Source: Bacteroidales bacterium
Lineage (GTDB): Bacteria > Bacteroidota > Bacteroidia > Bacteroidales > P3
Assembly: GCA_017469625.1 (NCBI GenBank)
Contig: JAFUGA010000018.1
Location: 1 to 64,000 of the forward strand
Direction: 5' to 3'
DNA length: 64,000 nucleotides
Numbering within the stretch: position 1 is the first letter of the stretch; every line of letters starts with the position of its first letter. The position numbers and the translations under genes were made by a program. The notes under the pieces were generated by a model. It had not been told where the DNA came from. It ran no database searches and was given only the letters and a program-made list of their open reading frames with translations. Shown piece by piece: positions 24,912-34,044 of this stretch.

Positions 24912-26972
24912 CTACACATTCAGCATATTCAAAAATTCTTCTTCTGTAATCATCTTTATGTTAAGAGTTTGTGCTTTCTTAAGTTTTTCTCCTCCCATTT
25001 TTTCACCACAAACAAGAAAATCTGTTTTAGAAGAAAGCGAAGATACATTCTTGCCTCCGTAATCTTCTACGGCTTTTTTTATTCCTTCCCTGGTAAAATG
25101 AGAGAATACTCCACTGACAACAAAAGACTTACCTTGAAGAACATTCTTTGTTTCGTGCTTTTCTATAGCGAATTGCAGACCTTGTGCTTGTAGTTTCTTT
25201 ATCTGAAGAAGATTTTCTTCGTTTCTAAACCATGAATATATACTTTGGGCTATGGTTTCGCCTATATCTTCAACGTTAAGCAACTCTTCTACTGTGGCTT
25301 TTGCAATATTTTCTATGTTTTCAAAATAACGTGCCAATGTTTTTGCACCTACCTCGCCTACATACCTTATTCCCAAAGCAAACAACACCCTTTCAAAAGG
25401 TACCGTCTTTGATTTCTCTATGGCAGAAATTATATTCTTTGCACCTTTTTCTTGAATGGATATTTTTTTGTTTGCTTGTTCATCGTTATAAACTCCTGTA
25501 ATATCCTCTTGTTTAAGGTTATATAAAGACGAAAAGTCAGTAACTTTACCAGCAGAAAGTAAATAACGCATCTTTTCACCACCAAGGGTATCTATATTCA
25601 TAGCCTTTTTTGATATAAAGTGCTGAAAACGTCCTAAGATTTGAGGTTTGCAATGGTTGTAATTTGGACAGTACCAACCTGCTTGCTCCTGCTCTTTGAC
25701 AAGCAAAGCACCACATTCTGGACAGTGAGTAATAAAGTGTATTCTTTCTAATTCTCCTTTCTCTTGTAAAGAATTATCGTGTTTAGTATCAACTATTTTA
25801 GGTATAATTTCTCCACCTTTTTCTATAATAAGAGTATCTCCGTAACAAATATCCAACTTCATCATCTGGTCTGCATTATGCAAAGTGGCACGTTTTACCA
25901 TAGTACCACCCAAATGCACAGGTGAGAAATTGGCAACAGGTGTTATAACTCCCGTTCTTCCTACTTGATATTCTATGCTTGAAAGTTTGCTGACGGCTTG
26001 CTCTGCTTTGAATTTAAAAGCTGTTGCCCAACGTGGAGATTTTGCTGTTGCTCCAAGAATATCCCAATACTTTATCTCGTTAAGTTTTATTACTATACCG
26101 TCTATATCGTATGGAAGATTATCTCTTTCTTTGTCCCAATATTCTATAAATTCCATTATTTGATGAATATTGTTGGCAACACCCATATATCTCTCCGTCT
26201 TAAAACCCCATTGTTTTGCTTTTGTAAGTCTTTCATAATGTGTATTGTATTCTATATTATCGCCAATAAGAAAGTATAGCATACAATCCAATTTTCGTTT
26301 GGCAACCTGTTTAGGGTCTAATAGTTTAAGGCTACCAGAGGCTGCATTTCTACAGTTTGCAAAAGGTTCTTCTCCGTTTGCAATCCTCTGAGCATTAAAC
26401 TCTTCAAAGGCTTTATGTGGGAAGATTACTTCCCCTCTAATCTCAAATTCTTGTGGATAATCATCGCCTTGCAAACGCAAAGGAATAGAACGTATGGTTT
26501 TTACATTGTCTGTAACATCATCGCCAACGACTCCGTTTCCTCTGGTTGCAGCACGTACCAACTCACCATTATTGTAAAGAAGACTAATAGCCAAACCGTC
26601 GTATTTTAGTTCGCAAACCCATTGCAAATCTTTCACTCCCAAGGCTTGTTCTGCCCTTACAACAAAATCTATTATCTCTTCTCTGCTGTAAGTGTTGCCC
26701 AAAGAAAGCATAGGCCAACGATGTTCGGCTTGTTTGAAATCCTTATTCACCTCTCCTCCCACTCTCTGTGTAGGAGATGAAGGAGAAAGAAACTGAGGGT
26801 ACTCTTTCTCCAAACGCTCTAAAGAGTGCATAAGTTCATCAAACTCTATATCTCCTATTGTAGGTGAATCCAAAACATAGTATTCATAGGAATACTTGTC
26901 AAGTTTCTTTCTTAGGTTTTCTATCTCTTGTTTTACTCGTTGTAAATCTTTGTCAGATGGTTGGCTCATCAT
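24912..26972 (-). CDS. ligA: NAD-dependent DNA ligase
   Basis: 686 residues, full length. The adenylation motif is CELKYDGLAISL with Lys123. The NTase/OB core is followed by a zinc finger (CPECGALL, then CPNYNHC), helix-hairpin-helix repeats (NVEDIGETIAQSIYSWF) and a C-terminal BRCT domain (GKSFVVSGVFSHFTREGI). It seals nicks in replication and repair using NAD+. Two Met codons occur at the start. The gene overlaps the 3' end of pdxA by 20 bases, so pdxA-ligA are translationally coupled. Confidence 0.96.
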   Translation of the reverse strand: MMSQPSDKDLQRVKQEIENLRKKLDKYSYEYYVLDSPTIGDIEFDELMHSLERLEKEYPQFLSPSSPTQRVGGEVNKDFKQAEHRWPMLSLGNTYSREEIIDFVVRAEQALGVKDLQWVCELKYDGLAISLLYNNGELVRAATRGNGVVGDDVTDNVKTIRSIPLRLQGDDYPQEFEIRGEVIFPHKAFEEFNAQRIANGEEPFANCRNAASGSLKLLDPKQVAKRKLDCMLYFLIGDNIEYNTHYERLTKAKQWGFKTERYMGVANNIHQIMEFIEYWDKERDNLPYDIDGIVIKLNEIKYWDILGATAKSPRWATAFKFKAEQAVSKLSSIEYQVGRTGVITPVANFSPVHLGGTMVKRATLHNADQMMKLDICYGDTLIIEKGGEIIPKIVDTKHDNSLQEKGELERIHFITHCPECGALLVKEQEQAGWYCPNYNHCKPQILGRFQHFISKKAMNIDTLGGEKMRYLLSAGKVTDFSSLYNLKQEDITGVYNDEQANKKISIQEKGAKNIISAIEKSKTVPFERVLFALGIRYVGEVGAKTLARYFENIENIAKATVEELLNVEDIGETIAQSIYSWFRNEENLLQIKKLQAQGLQFAIEKHETKNVLQGKSFVVSGVFSHFTREGIKKAVEDYGGKNVSSLSSKTDFLVCGEKMGGEKLKKAQTLNIKMITEEEFLNMLNV

Positions 26973-28104
26973 CGTCCTTTTGAAGTTCGTTTGTTATATC
27001 TTCATCTATCATATTATCTCGGCGTGCTTTTTTCAAAGTATCGCTTGTAAGCATATCGTATTCAGCACGATGCTTTATAATATCGGCAGCCAAATACACT
27101 GCATTGCGAAAACTTTGTGCAGAGGCTTGATTTTTTCCTGCTATTTCATAAGCCGTACCGTGTGCAGGTGAAGTTCTAACATATGGTAAGCCTGCTGTGA
27201 AATTGACACCCTCTGTAAAGGACATAAGTTTGAAAGGTATCAACCCTTGGTCATGATACAAAGCCATAACACCATCAAAATCGTTCATACTACCATTACC
27301 AAAGAATCCGTCAGAAGGATAAGGTCCAAATGCAAGAATACCATTATCAAAAGCCTCTTTGATGGCTGGTGCTACTATCTCATCATCTTCTCTTCCTATA
27401 AGGCCGTGGTCCCCTGCATGAGGGTTGAGTGCAAGCACTGCTATCTTTGGCATTCTTATACCAAAATCTCTTTTCAACGACTTATCCATAACCTTTAACT
27501 TTCTTACAATAAGGTCTTTGTTTATAACCTTAGGAACATCTGCAAGAGATAGATGATTAGTCATTATACCTATATGTATATCTCTGCAAGTCATAATCAT
27601 AAGAGATTCTTCTGCATTGAATTTTCTTGTAAGGTATTCTGTATGACCAGGAAAGTTAAAAGTATCGCTTTGAATGTTTTTCTTATTTATAGGATTGGTA
27701 ACCAAAGCATCTATCTTACTTTCCATTATTTCTGCACAAGCCCTTTCCAAACTAAGTGCTGCAAGTTTTCCTCCTATTTCCGTAGGTTGTCCAACGTCTA
27801 TTTTCACCTCTTCTTGTATGATATTTAAAACGTTAAACTTATGAGGTTCGGCTTGATTGGCATAACGAATATTCACAAAAGGAAAGTCCGTCATTCCTAC
27901 AAGTTTCTTATGATAAGACAATATCTTTGAAGAACCGTAAAGTATAGGAGTACAAAGTCCCATCATTCTACTATCAGAAAAACATTTAAGCATAACTTCG
28001 TAACCTATACCGTTTATATCTCCTTGAGAAATACCTATCTTTACGGGTTGAGTATCCGTATTTTGTTTTTTAGGCATTCTATCTCTATAATTATTATAAG
28101 CCAT
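26953..28104 (-). CDS. pdxA: 4-hydroxythreonine-4-phosphate dehydrogenase
   Basis: 383 residues, somewhat longer than the usual 330-360. KIGISQGDINGIGYEV lies near residue 22, VTNPINKKN and the metal-binding FPGHTEYLTRKF in the middle, LNPHAGDHGLIGREDD further on, and ALYHDQGLIPFK and RTSPAHGTAYEIAG near the end. It oxidises 4-phosphohydroxy-threonine in the DXP-dependent route to pyridoxal phosphate. The first ten residues are poorly conserved-looking, so the Met at residue 10 is an alternative start. It lies upstream of ligA with overlap. Confidence 0.92.
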   Translation of the reverse strand: MAYNNYRDRMPKKQNTDTQPVKIGISQGDINGIGYEVMLKCFSDSRMMGLCTPILYGSSKILSYHKKLVGMTDFPFVNIRYANQAEPHKFNVLNIIQEEVKIDVGQPTEIGGKLAALSLERACAEIMESKIDALVTNPINKKNIQSDTFNFPGHTEYLTRKFNAEESLMIMTCRDIHIGIMTNHLSLADVPKVINKDLIVRKLKVMDKSLKRDFGIRMPKIAVLALNPHAGDHGLIGREDDEIVAPAIKEAFDNGILAFGPYPSDGFFGNGSMNDFDGVMALYHDQGLIPFKLMSFTEGVNFTAGLPYVRTSPAHGTAYEIAGKNQASAQSFRNAVYLAADIIKHRAEYDMLTSDTLKKARRDNMIDEDITNELQKDDDEPTI

Positions 28105-28149
28105 CAGTGTTTTTATTTAAAATAATTGTTTTATTAGAAAAATACTTTG

Positions 28150-29589
28150 TTAATTATGATATGTTTTCAAAAATTCTATCAACAATCTTATACCATAGCC
28201 TGTTGCTCCCAAACGGTTGTAAAAATCTCTCTTTTCGTTGAAAGCCACGCCTGCTATATCTAAGTGTATATAAGGATAAGAAGTAAAGTAAGCCAAAAAC
28301 TTACCTGCTGTAATCATACCTGCATATTTCTCACCAGAATTTTTTATATCTGCAATATCGGATTTTATACATTCATTATATTCTTCCCAGAAAGGAAACT
28401 CTGCTATTCTTTCGTATGTACGTTTTCCACAAGTCTTCAGTATTTCCATAAAGTTTTCTGCATTTTTGTGCATAGCCACTATACCATAAGGACCTATTGC
28501 ACGAGAAGCAGCACCTGTAAGAGTAGCTGCATCTATTACAACGGCAGGGTTCAACTTCTTTGCATAAGCCAAAGCATCTGCAAGTATCATTCTACCTTCT
28601 GCATCAGTATTAACAACTTCTACATTTGTACCGTCATACATATTTATTATATCTCCATTTGCATAAGCATTATCTCCAGGACGATTATCCGTTGCAGGTA
28701 TAAGGGCTATTATATGTATAGGTAGGTTTAGACGAACAGCAGCATATATAGTACAAGCCATAGTTGCACCACCAGCCATATCACTTTTCATATCGTTCAT
28801 ATAATCTCCTGTCTTTATGTTCAAACCACCTGTATCATATACTATTCCTTTACCAACCAAAACAACAGGATTTGTATTCAAATGTTTTTCTGGTTTGTAT
28901 TCCATAATAGTAAATGTAGGAGGGCAACTGCTTCCTTTATTTACGGCAATAATTCCACCCATCTTCTCTTTTTCTATCTTCTCTTTGTCCCAAACTTCCA
29001 CATTTATACCTGTTTCTTGTGCCATAGAAACAAATTCTGAAGCCAAAGTCTGAGCATCTATTACCGTTGCAGGTTCATTTACCAAATCTCTACATTTCTC
29101 TGTCGCTTGAGTGATTATTCTCAAACTTTCCAAATCTTTTTGAGATATATCTTTATGGCAAACGTGCAAATTGTCAAAAGGATGTATGCAACGTTTAGGG
29201 TCTGTTTTGTAAGAATCAAAAATATAACTTGATAAAAGCATCCCCTCTGCAAAAGCAAGTATCATATCCTTACTACAATCGCTTTGAAGTTGCAAATCTG
29301 TTATATTTTTGTCATCGCAAAACATCAAAGCCTTTGTACCCAATCTTCTATACTTTTCTTTGTTCTGGTAGATTATCTCATCTTCTTCTACTATGTAAAG
29401 TAAAGTATAATCTTGCAATTCATTGAAAGAAAACTCTTTAACCTTCCTTTCAGCATACTCTTTTTTTACAAAATCTACTTGTTGTTTTGTAAATATTCCT
29501 TCTCTTAAAGCCGTGATATTGTTCTGATTGCAAACAACTACAGTAGAACAACCACCCTTTACTGATAAAATTTTATCTATGTTTATCAT
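28150..29589 (-). CDS. M17-family leucyl aminopeptidase
   Basis: 479 residues. The catalytic C-terminal domain carries VLVGKGIVYDTGGLNIK, DMAGGATM and NTDAEGRMILADALAYA, holding the two-metal ligands and catalytic residues of M17 enzymes. It releases N-terminal amino acids from peptides in the cytoplasm and forms hexamers in known relatives. Together with the S9 peptidase this suits a peptide-using lifestyle. A -7 box TACCTTTG at 29723-29716 (minus) gives a leader of about 120 bases. Confidence 0.9.
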   Translation of the reverse strand: MINIDKILSVKGGCSTVVVCNQNNITALREGIFTKQQVDFVKKEYAERKVKEFSFNELQDYTLLYIVEEDEIIYQNKEKYRRLGTKALMFCDDKNITDLQLQSDCSKDMILAFAEGMLLSSYIFDSYKTDPKRCIHPFDNLHVCHKDISQKDLESLRIITQATEKCRDLVNEPATVIDAQTLASEFVSMAQETGINVEVWDKEKIEKEKMGGIIAVNKGSSCPPTFTIMEYKPEKHLNTNPVVLVGKGIVYDTGGLNIKTGDYMNDMKSDMAGGATMACTIYAAVRLNLPIHIIALIPATDNRPGDNAYANGDIINMYDGTNVEVVNTDAEGRMILADALAYAKKLNPAVVIDAATLTGAASRAIGPYGIVAMHKNAENFMEILKTCGKRTYERIAEFPFWEEYNECIKSDIADIKNSGEKYAGMITAGKFLAYFTSYPYIHLDIAGVAFNEKRDFYNRLGATGYGIRLLIEFLKTYHN

Positions 29590-29710
29590 AACACTTTATA
29601 TTTTTTATAATTTATTACTTTATTATTCAATATATTAACATCTTTTCAACCAACAAAAACTTACCCTTTTAAATCATCTTTCACTTCTATTCTTCTCTTA
29701 ACACAAGAAC

Positions 29711-29739
29711 TTTTGCAAAGGTACGAAAAAAACTTTCTA
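29711..29739 (-). promoter_or_regulatory. Aminopeptidase promoter, direct-repeat copy flanking the restriction-modification operon
   Basis: TTTTGCAAAGGTACGAAAAA is shared with 32299-32318, upstream of the first methyltransferase gene; the next base also matches. The -7 box TACCTTTG lies at 29723-29716. Confidence 0.6.
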
Positions 29740-30804
29740 CTCACAAATAACATAATGCAAATATTCTGTTGTTATGTTTGTTTTTATGTGTCTTGTTTCC
29801 GATTCTTTATCTGCTTTAAAACGATTGTATTGTTTTGAAAAACAACCATATTTCCCTCGTTTAGACATAATCTGTTTTATTTCTTCAAAAGACATTAACC
29901 CTTCATTGTTATAACTTAGAAAAATATACTTAGCATTAGCATTCATTATCAAATCATTAAATACTTCTTTTACCTTTCTTTTATTGCAATAGTCAGATTT
30001 TTGCTGAGAATAATCTCTCATACCTGTTTTTCCTTTCAACAAAGGATTGTCATACTTTGCTATCGTTTCCAAAACGTGATAATTAGCAGAATATTGACGT
30101 TGATTATATGGAGGGTCTAAATACAAAATATCCGTTTTTATTTTGCGTATAAGTTTGTTTGCGTCTTCGTTATAGACAAAATGCTCCTTGTCATTGTAAA
30201 TCATTTCTGCAGGTTTCATTGTTAGAGTTTTCTGTGCAGAAGATTTTATTTTTTTCAAAAAAGCCCCATAAACGGAAGCCGTATTTGCCACCTTATCTAT
30301 ATTTTCTATCAATGTTGCCAACAAAAAATAATATTCATTATTTGTTATCTTCCTTTCCTTGTGCCAATGTTCTATTTTTTGTCTTATAGCATCGCATTTT
30401 GCACCGTTTTCATCACTGAAATACAATCTATATTCTTCGTTTTCAGTATGTTTTCCTTTACAAAAATTATTATAAACAAAACCCTCGACTCCATCTATAG
30501 TATCCAAATAAGAACATACTTTATCTTTTATATTTTCATCTTCTGTTATAGATAATTCTTCTTTAATATTATTGAATAGCAACGGCTTATGATTGTCTAT
30601 ATACTGTTTGCATAGAACATAACTATAATACTGTAAATCGTTTGCAATAATCTGAAAACCTTTCTTCTTGAAGTATTTACCTACATTTGCAGTACCTGAA
30701 AACAAATCGCAAAACACTTTGTTTTCTTCACTACCTTTAGTTACTTCAGAAATGCATTCGTCCAAAAACTGTAACAAAGAATATTTACTGCCTATATAGT
30801 TCAT
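29737..30804 (-). CDS. D12-class N6-adenine DNA methyltransferase
   Basis: 355 residues. The S-adenosylmethionine site FCDLFSGTANVGKYF (31-45) precedes the catalytic LYLDPPYNQRQYSANYH (from about 227, DPPY at 230-233), the order of alpha-type/D12 enzymes. It should methylate adenine in one strand of an asymmetric site. It is the last gene of a three-gene operon, three bases after the broken nuclease gene. The second methyltransferase at the front of the operon would modify the other strand, as in type IIS systems. The recognition sequence cannot be read from the gene. Confidence 0.88.
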   Translation of the reverse strand: MNYIGSKYSLLQFLDECISEVTKGSEENKVFCDLFSGTANVGKYFKKKGFQIIANDLQYYSYVLCKQYIDNHKPLLFNNIKEELSITEDENIKDKVCSYLDTIDGVEGFVYNNFCKGKHTENEEYRLYFSDENGAKCDAIRQKIEHWHKERKITNNEYYFLLATLIENIDKVANTASVYGAFLKKIKSSAQKTLTMKPAEMIYNDKEHFVYNEDANKLIRKIKTDILYLDPPYNQRQYSANYHVLETIAKYDNPLLKGKTGMRDYSQQKSDYCNKRKVKEVFNDLIMNANAKYIFLSYNNEGLMSFEEIKQIMSKRGKYGCFSKQYNRFKADKESETRHIKTNITTEYLHYVICE

Positions 30805-30807
30805 AAT

Positions 30808-31490
30808 CTATTCGTTTGGATATAGTTTATTCATTATAAAATCCACCGTATGTTTACTTGCTTCTTGACTTATTTTCTCTGCACAAGACCTTCTATATTC
30901 TACAGGGTCATATTGATAACACCCTCTACAACCCAATTCTATTGTATAATTTTCATCTCCTTCGTAAAAAGAGTAAGGATTACCTTTGATATTTTTTGCG
31001 TCCCAACGTTTATCTGTTTCTTTACAATGTTTGCAAATCTGTCTTTTTACATCATTTGCTGCCTTGCTAAGAGGTTGAAAATCTTCTATTTTTTGCGTTT
31101 GTGTATTAGACACTCTCCAATCATTTTTTCTACCGTCTTTATGGTCTATTTCTATTTTTGTATTCTCACTCGTGCCATTAACACCTAAAATTACACAATT
31201 TTTATTCTTGTAATAGTCCTTAATATCTTTTCTTATTTACTGTTTAAAAGTTTTATTTTCATTAAAACCATTCAATCGTATAGCATCAATAGAATTACCC
31301 TTAGTCTTGGATTTATCAAACTCTACTATATATTTTTGTGCCAACATGGAAGATTTTCTACACCAAGAACCACCGTTACCTAATTGCAAGTCTTTATAAA
31401 TACCTGTAAATTCATACACCATAACCCATCTACTAACACCCCCTTTTCGTTTGGTTGTGCCAATCTTATAAATAATTCAGTTTTTGTCAT
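30808..31490 (-). pseudogene. Broken HNH restriction endonuclease gene
   Basis: An ATG at 31490 starts MTKTELFIRLAQPNEKG, which ends in a wrong frame after a run of five G (31443-31439). Six G would join it to the next frame: VSRWVMVYEFTG through NENKTFKQ. That frame then meets a TAA at 31239-31237, beyond which the same frame runs on without break to 30808. The second part has the HNH-like IEIDHKDGRKNDW, FQPLSKAANDVKRQ and a cysteine set (CKHC, CRGCYQYD). It should be the partner nuclease of the two methyltransferases, inactivated by two lesions. A phase-variable G-run alone would not restore it because of the stop codon. Confidence 0.72.
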
Positions 31491-31493
31491 TTT

Positions 31494-32297
31494 TTAAAAT
31501 TCTTTTTTGAATACGAATATATACTCGTGTTTAAACAAAAAATAATCACTCATCAATGCTCTGTATTTCCAAATATTTTGTTGTCCTAATTTTCCTCTGT
31601 TTCCTTCAATATTTTTAACTATTATACCTTTCAGTTTTACTTTAAAATTTTTCTTTATAGCATACATAACATAAAAACCCAAAGGAATAACCTCACTATT
31701 TTTATAAACATCACCCATAACTACAGCAAAATATTTATTCTTTGGTAAATATTGTAAAGCATTTCTAAAAGCCATAACTATCTCATCTACAAAAAGATTT
31801 ACATCTGAGATATTAGATAAATCATTTTCTTGATTGGTAAATTTAACTATATCCAAATAAGGTGGGTGTGCTATTATAAAATCTACATTATCTCTTTGAA
31901 ATTCTTGCAAATCATGTTGTATATTTTTATCAAATTCATTTGTAAGAGTTACATCGCAATTATTAAGTTTATAGTTAATAGATGTACCTAACATTTTATC
32001 ATTTACATAGTTGATTATATCTTGATTAACATCAAAACCTATATATTGTCTATTTAACTTTTCACACTCAAAAAGAGTTGTACCACTACCCGAAAACATT
32101 TCCAATACGACATCATTTTCTTTAGTATAACGAGATAACAATTGATAGGGAATTTGTGGGACAAAATTACCATGATAAACATTTGCGTGCTTACCCGTCT
32201 TATCCCTCTCGTTTATAATCCAAAGACTATCAACATTTACATCGCTTTCTTTCCAATTATCTTTCGTTATTTCATTTACTTTCCCCATCTTGCACAT
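31494..32297 (-). CDS. DNA methyltransferase (N4/N6 amino type)
   Basis: About 267 residues. VVLEMFSGSGTTLFECEKL binds S-adenosylmethionine and FIIAHPPYLDIVKF is the catalytic motif, reading HPPY in place of the usual D/N/S-PP-Y. The N-terminal NFVPQIPYQLLSRYT is a motif X-like region. It is the first gene of the operon. Three ATG/TTG starts are possible (32306, 32297, 32288). The -7 box TACCTTTG at 32311-32304 overlaps the TTG, so 32297 (leaderless) or 32288 is right. It diverges from mtaB. Confidence 0.8.
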   Translation of the reverse strand: MCKMGKVNEITKDNWKESDVNVDSLWIINERDKTGKHANVYHGNFVPQIPYQLLSRYTKENDVVLEMFSGSGTTLFECEKLNRQYIGFDVNQDIINYVNDKMLGTSINYKLNNCDVTLTNEFDKNIQHDLQEFQRDNVDFIIAHPPYLDIVKFTNQENDLSNISDVNLFVDEIVMAFRNALQYLPKNKYFAVVMGDVYKNSEVIPLGFYVMYAIKKNFKVKLKGIIVKNIEGNRGKLGQQNIWKYRALMSDYFLFKHEYIFVFKKEF

Positions 32298-32298
32298 T

Positions 32299-32327
32299 TT
32301 TTGCAAAGGTACGAAAAAAGTTTCTAA
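32299..32327 (-). promoter_or_regulatory. Promoter of the restriction-modification operon
   Basis: The -7 box TACCTTTG (minus) lies at 32311-32304. Bases 32299-32319 repeat those at 29711-29731 exactly. Confidence 0.6.
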
Positions 32328-32373
32328 AAACTTTGTTTGATAGTAAGATTTTGTGAAGTTTCATAAGTTTTAT

Positions 32374-32381
32374 TATCTTTG
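32374..32381 (+). promoter_or_regulatory. -7 box of mtaB
   Basis: TATCTTTG lies 17 bases before the ATG at 32399. Confidence 0.65.
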
Positions 32382-32398
32382 CAAAAATTTTTTTATTG

Positions 32399-33682
32399 AT
32401 GACCACTATTGCTTTTCATACTTTGGGGTGCAAGTTAAATTTTGCTGAGAGTAGCGACCTTCTTCGTAGATTTGTGAATGAAGGTTTTACAGAACGTTCA
32501 TTTCACCAAAAGGCTGATGTTTATGTAATTAACACCTGTACCGTTACTGCTATAGCAGAGAAAAAAGGTAGGAATGCAATACGTTTGGCTCACAAACTCA
32601 ACCCAGATGCTATTATAGCCGTAATAGGTTGTTATTCACAAGTTAATGCAAAAGAGATAGAGAAAATAGAGGGTGTGGATATAATACTTGGCAACGATGA
32701 CAAACATTCTCTTATTGATAAGGTGAAAGAATATATCAATAAACAAGAGCAAATTAACTGTGTTAGAGATATTTCCAAAGAGAAAAAATTTTATTCTGCC
32801 TATTCTTACTCAGATAGAACGAGAGGATTTTTGAAAGTACAGGACGGTTGCGATTATTTTTGTACCTATTGCGAGATACCTTTTGCAAGGGGTAGAAGTC
32901 GTTCTTGTAGCATAGAGGAGGCTGTAAATAATGCAAAAATTCTAAGTAAGGAAAACTTCAGAGAGGTCGTTCTTACAGGTATAAATATTGGCGATTTTGG
33001 AAAACATACCGGTGAAAACTTTCTCTCTCTTTTAAAGGCTTTAGATTGTGTAACAGAGATAGATAGATATAGAATTTCCAGCATAGAACCAAATCTTTTA
33101 ACAAAAGAAATTATTGATTTTTGTAAAGATTCTCGTGCTTTTATGCCACATTTTCATATACCTTTACAGTCTGGTAGCAATGTTGTTTTAAAGAATATGC
33201 AACGCAAATACCAAAGAGAAGAATTTGCAGAGAAAGTTTTGTATATCAACGAAATAATGCCTAATGCTTTTATTGCTTGCGATGTTATGACAGGTTTCAA
33301 TGGTGAAACAGATGAGGAGTTTGAAAGCAGTGTTAAATTTTTAGAAAATCTGCCATTGGCTTTTATTCATGTTTTTACCTATTCTCTTCGTCCAAATACA
33401 AGAGCCAATTCTCTACCTAACCCTGTGGAAATTAACGTAAGAAGACAAAGAAGTGAGGTACTTAATCAACTTGCTATTGAGAAAAAGAAAGTTTTTTATA
33501 GAAAGAACATAGGAATTACTGCCAAAGTACTTTGGGAAGAGCAAGAAAAAGACGGTCTTGCTTATGGTTTTTCAGATAACTATATTAGAGTACAAAAACG
33601 TTTCTCTCAAGAACTTACAAACACTATCTCACAAGAAACCTTAACAACCCTCTCCCCTAACGAAGAATACTTTGTTTGTTAA
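32399..33682 (+). CDS. mtaB: tRNA t6A37 methylthiotransferase
   Basis: 427 residues. The N-terminal UPF0004 domain has TLGCKLN, NTCTVTA and IGCYSQ cysteines for one [4Fe-4S] cluster. The radical SAM motif VQDGCDYFCTYCEIPFARG follows, and a TRAM-like region ends the protein. MtaB adds a methylthio group to N6-threonylcarbamoyladenosine 37 in tRNAs reading ANN codons. The ATG at 32399 is chosen over an adjacent TTG. It diverges from the restriction-modification operon with about 100 bases between. Confidence 0.9.
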   Translation: MTTIAFHTLGCKLNFAESSDLLRRFVNEGFTERSFHQKADVYVINTCTVTAIAEKKGRNAIRLAHKLNPDAIIAVIGCYSQVNAKEIEKIEGVDIILGNDDKHSLIDKVKEYINKQEQINCVRDISKEKKFYSAYSYSDRTRGFLKVQDGCDYFCTYCEIPFARGRSRSCSIEEAVNNAKILSKENFREVVLTGINIGDFGKHTGENFLSLLKALDCVTEIDRYRISSIEPNLLTKEIIDFCKDSRAFMPHFHIPLQSGSNVVLKNMQRKYQREEFAEKVLYINEIMPNAFIACDVMTGFNGETDEEFESSVKFLENLPLAFIHVFTYSLRPNTRANSLPNPVEINVRRQRSEVLNQLAIEKKKVFYRKNIGITAKVLWEEQEKDGLAYGFSDNYIRVQKRFSQELTNTISQETLTTLSPNEEYFVC

Positions 33683-33717
33683 AAAACTACATAAAAAAAA
33701 ATAGATAGAACTATAAC

Positions 33718-33848
33718 TCTCCACGAAACTTTGTTTTACTTTTCTAAAACAAAGAAAGAATTTTCTAAAACAAAGAGATAGAATTCTAAAACAAAGTTCT
33801 ACGAAAGCGAAATAAAGAGATAGAAAATTATAACAAAGTTTTATTTCT
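33718..33848. repeat. 21-bp-period repeat array (convergent gap)
   Basis: About six units with CTTTG and CAAAG cores between the 3' ends of mtaB and the TPR-protein gene. The remainder of 33683-34044 is AT-rich and ends in a terminator. Confidence 0.85.
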
Positions 33849-34005
33849 CCTTTTTTGCAATGTAAAATTATTTATTAAGATTTTAAATTTCTAAAAATTT
33901 CATTTGCAGAAGTATTCATTTAAGAGCATTACACCAAATTTTTGGAAGAGTTTTTAATATTTATATAGGATTGGTTCTATTTTCTATTGTGTTTTGATAG
34001 GTATG

Positions 34006-34038
34006 AAAAAAGCCTTCTAAATTTTAGAAGGCTTTTTT
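34006..34038. terminator. Bidirectional terminator
   Basis: AAAAAAGCCTTCTA, loop AATTT, TAGAAGGCTTTTTT. It serves the TPR-protein gene on the minus strand and could also stop mtaB transcripts. Confidence 0.85.
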
Positions 34039-34044
34039 GTTGTT

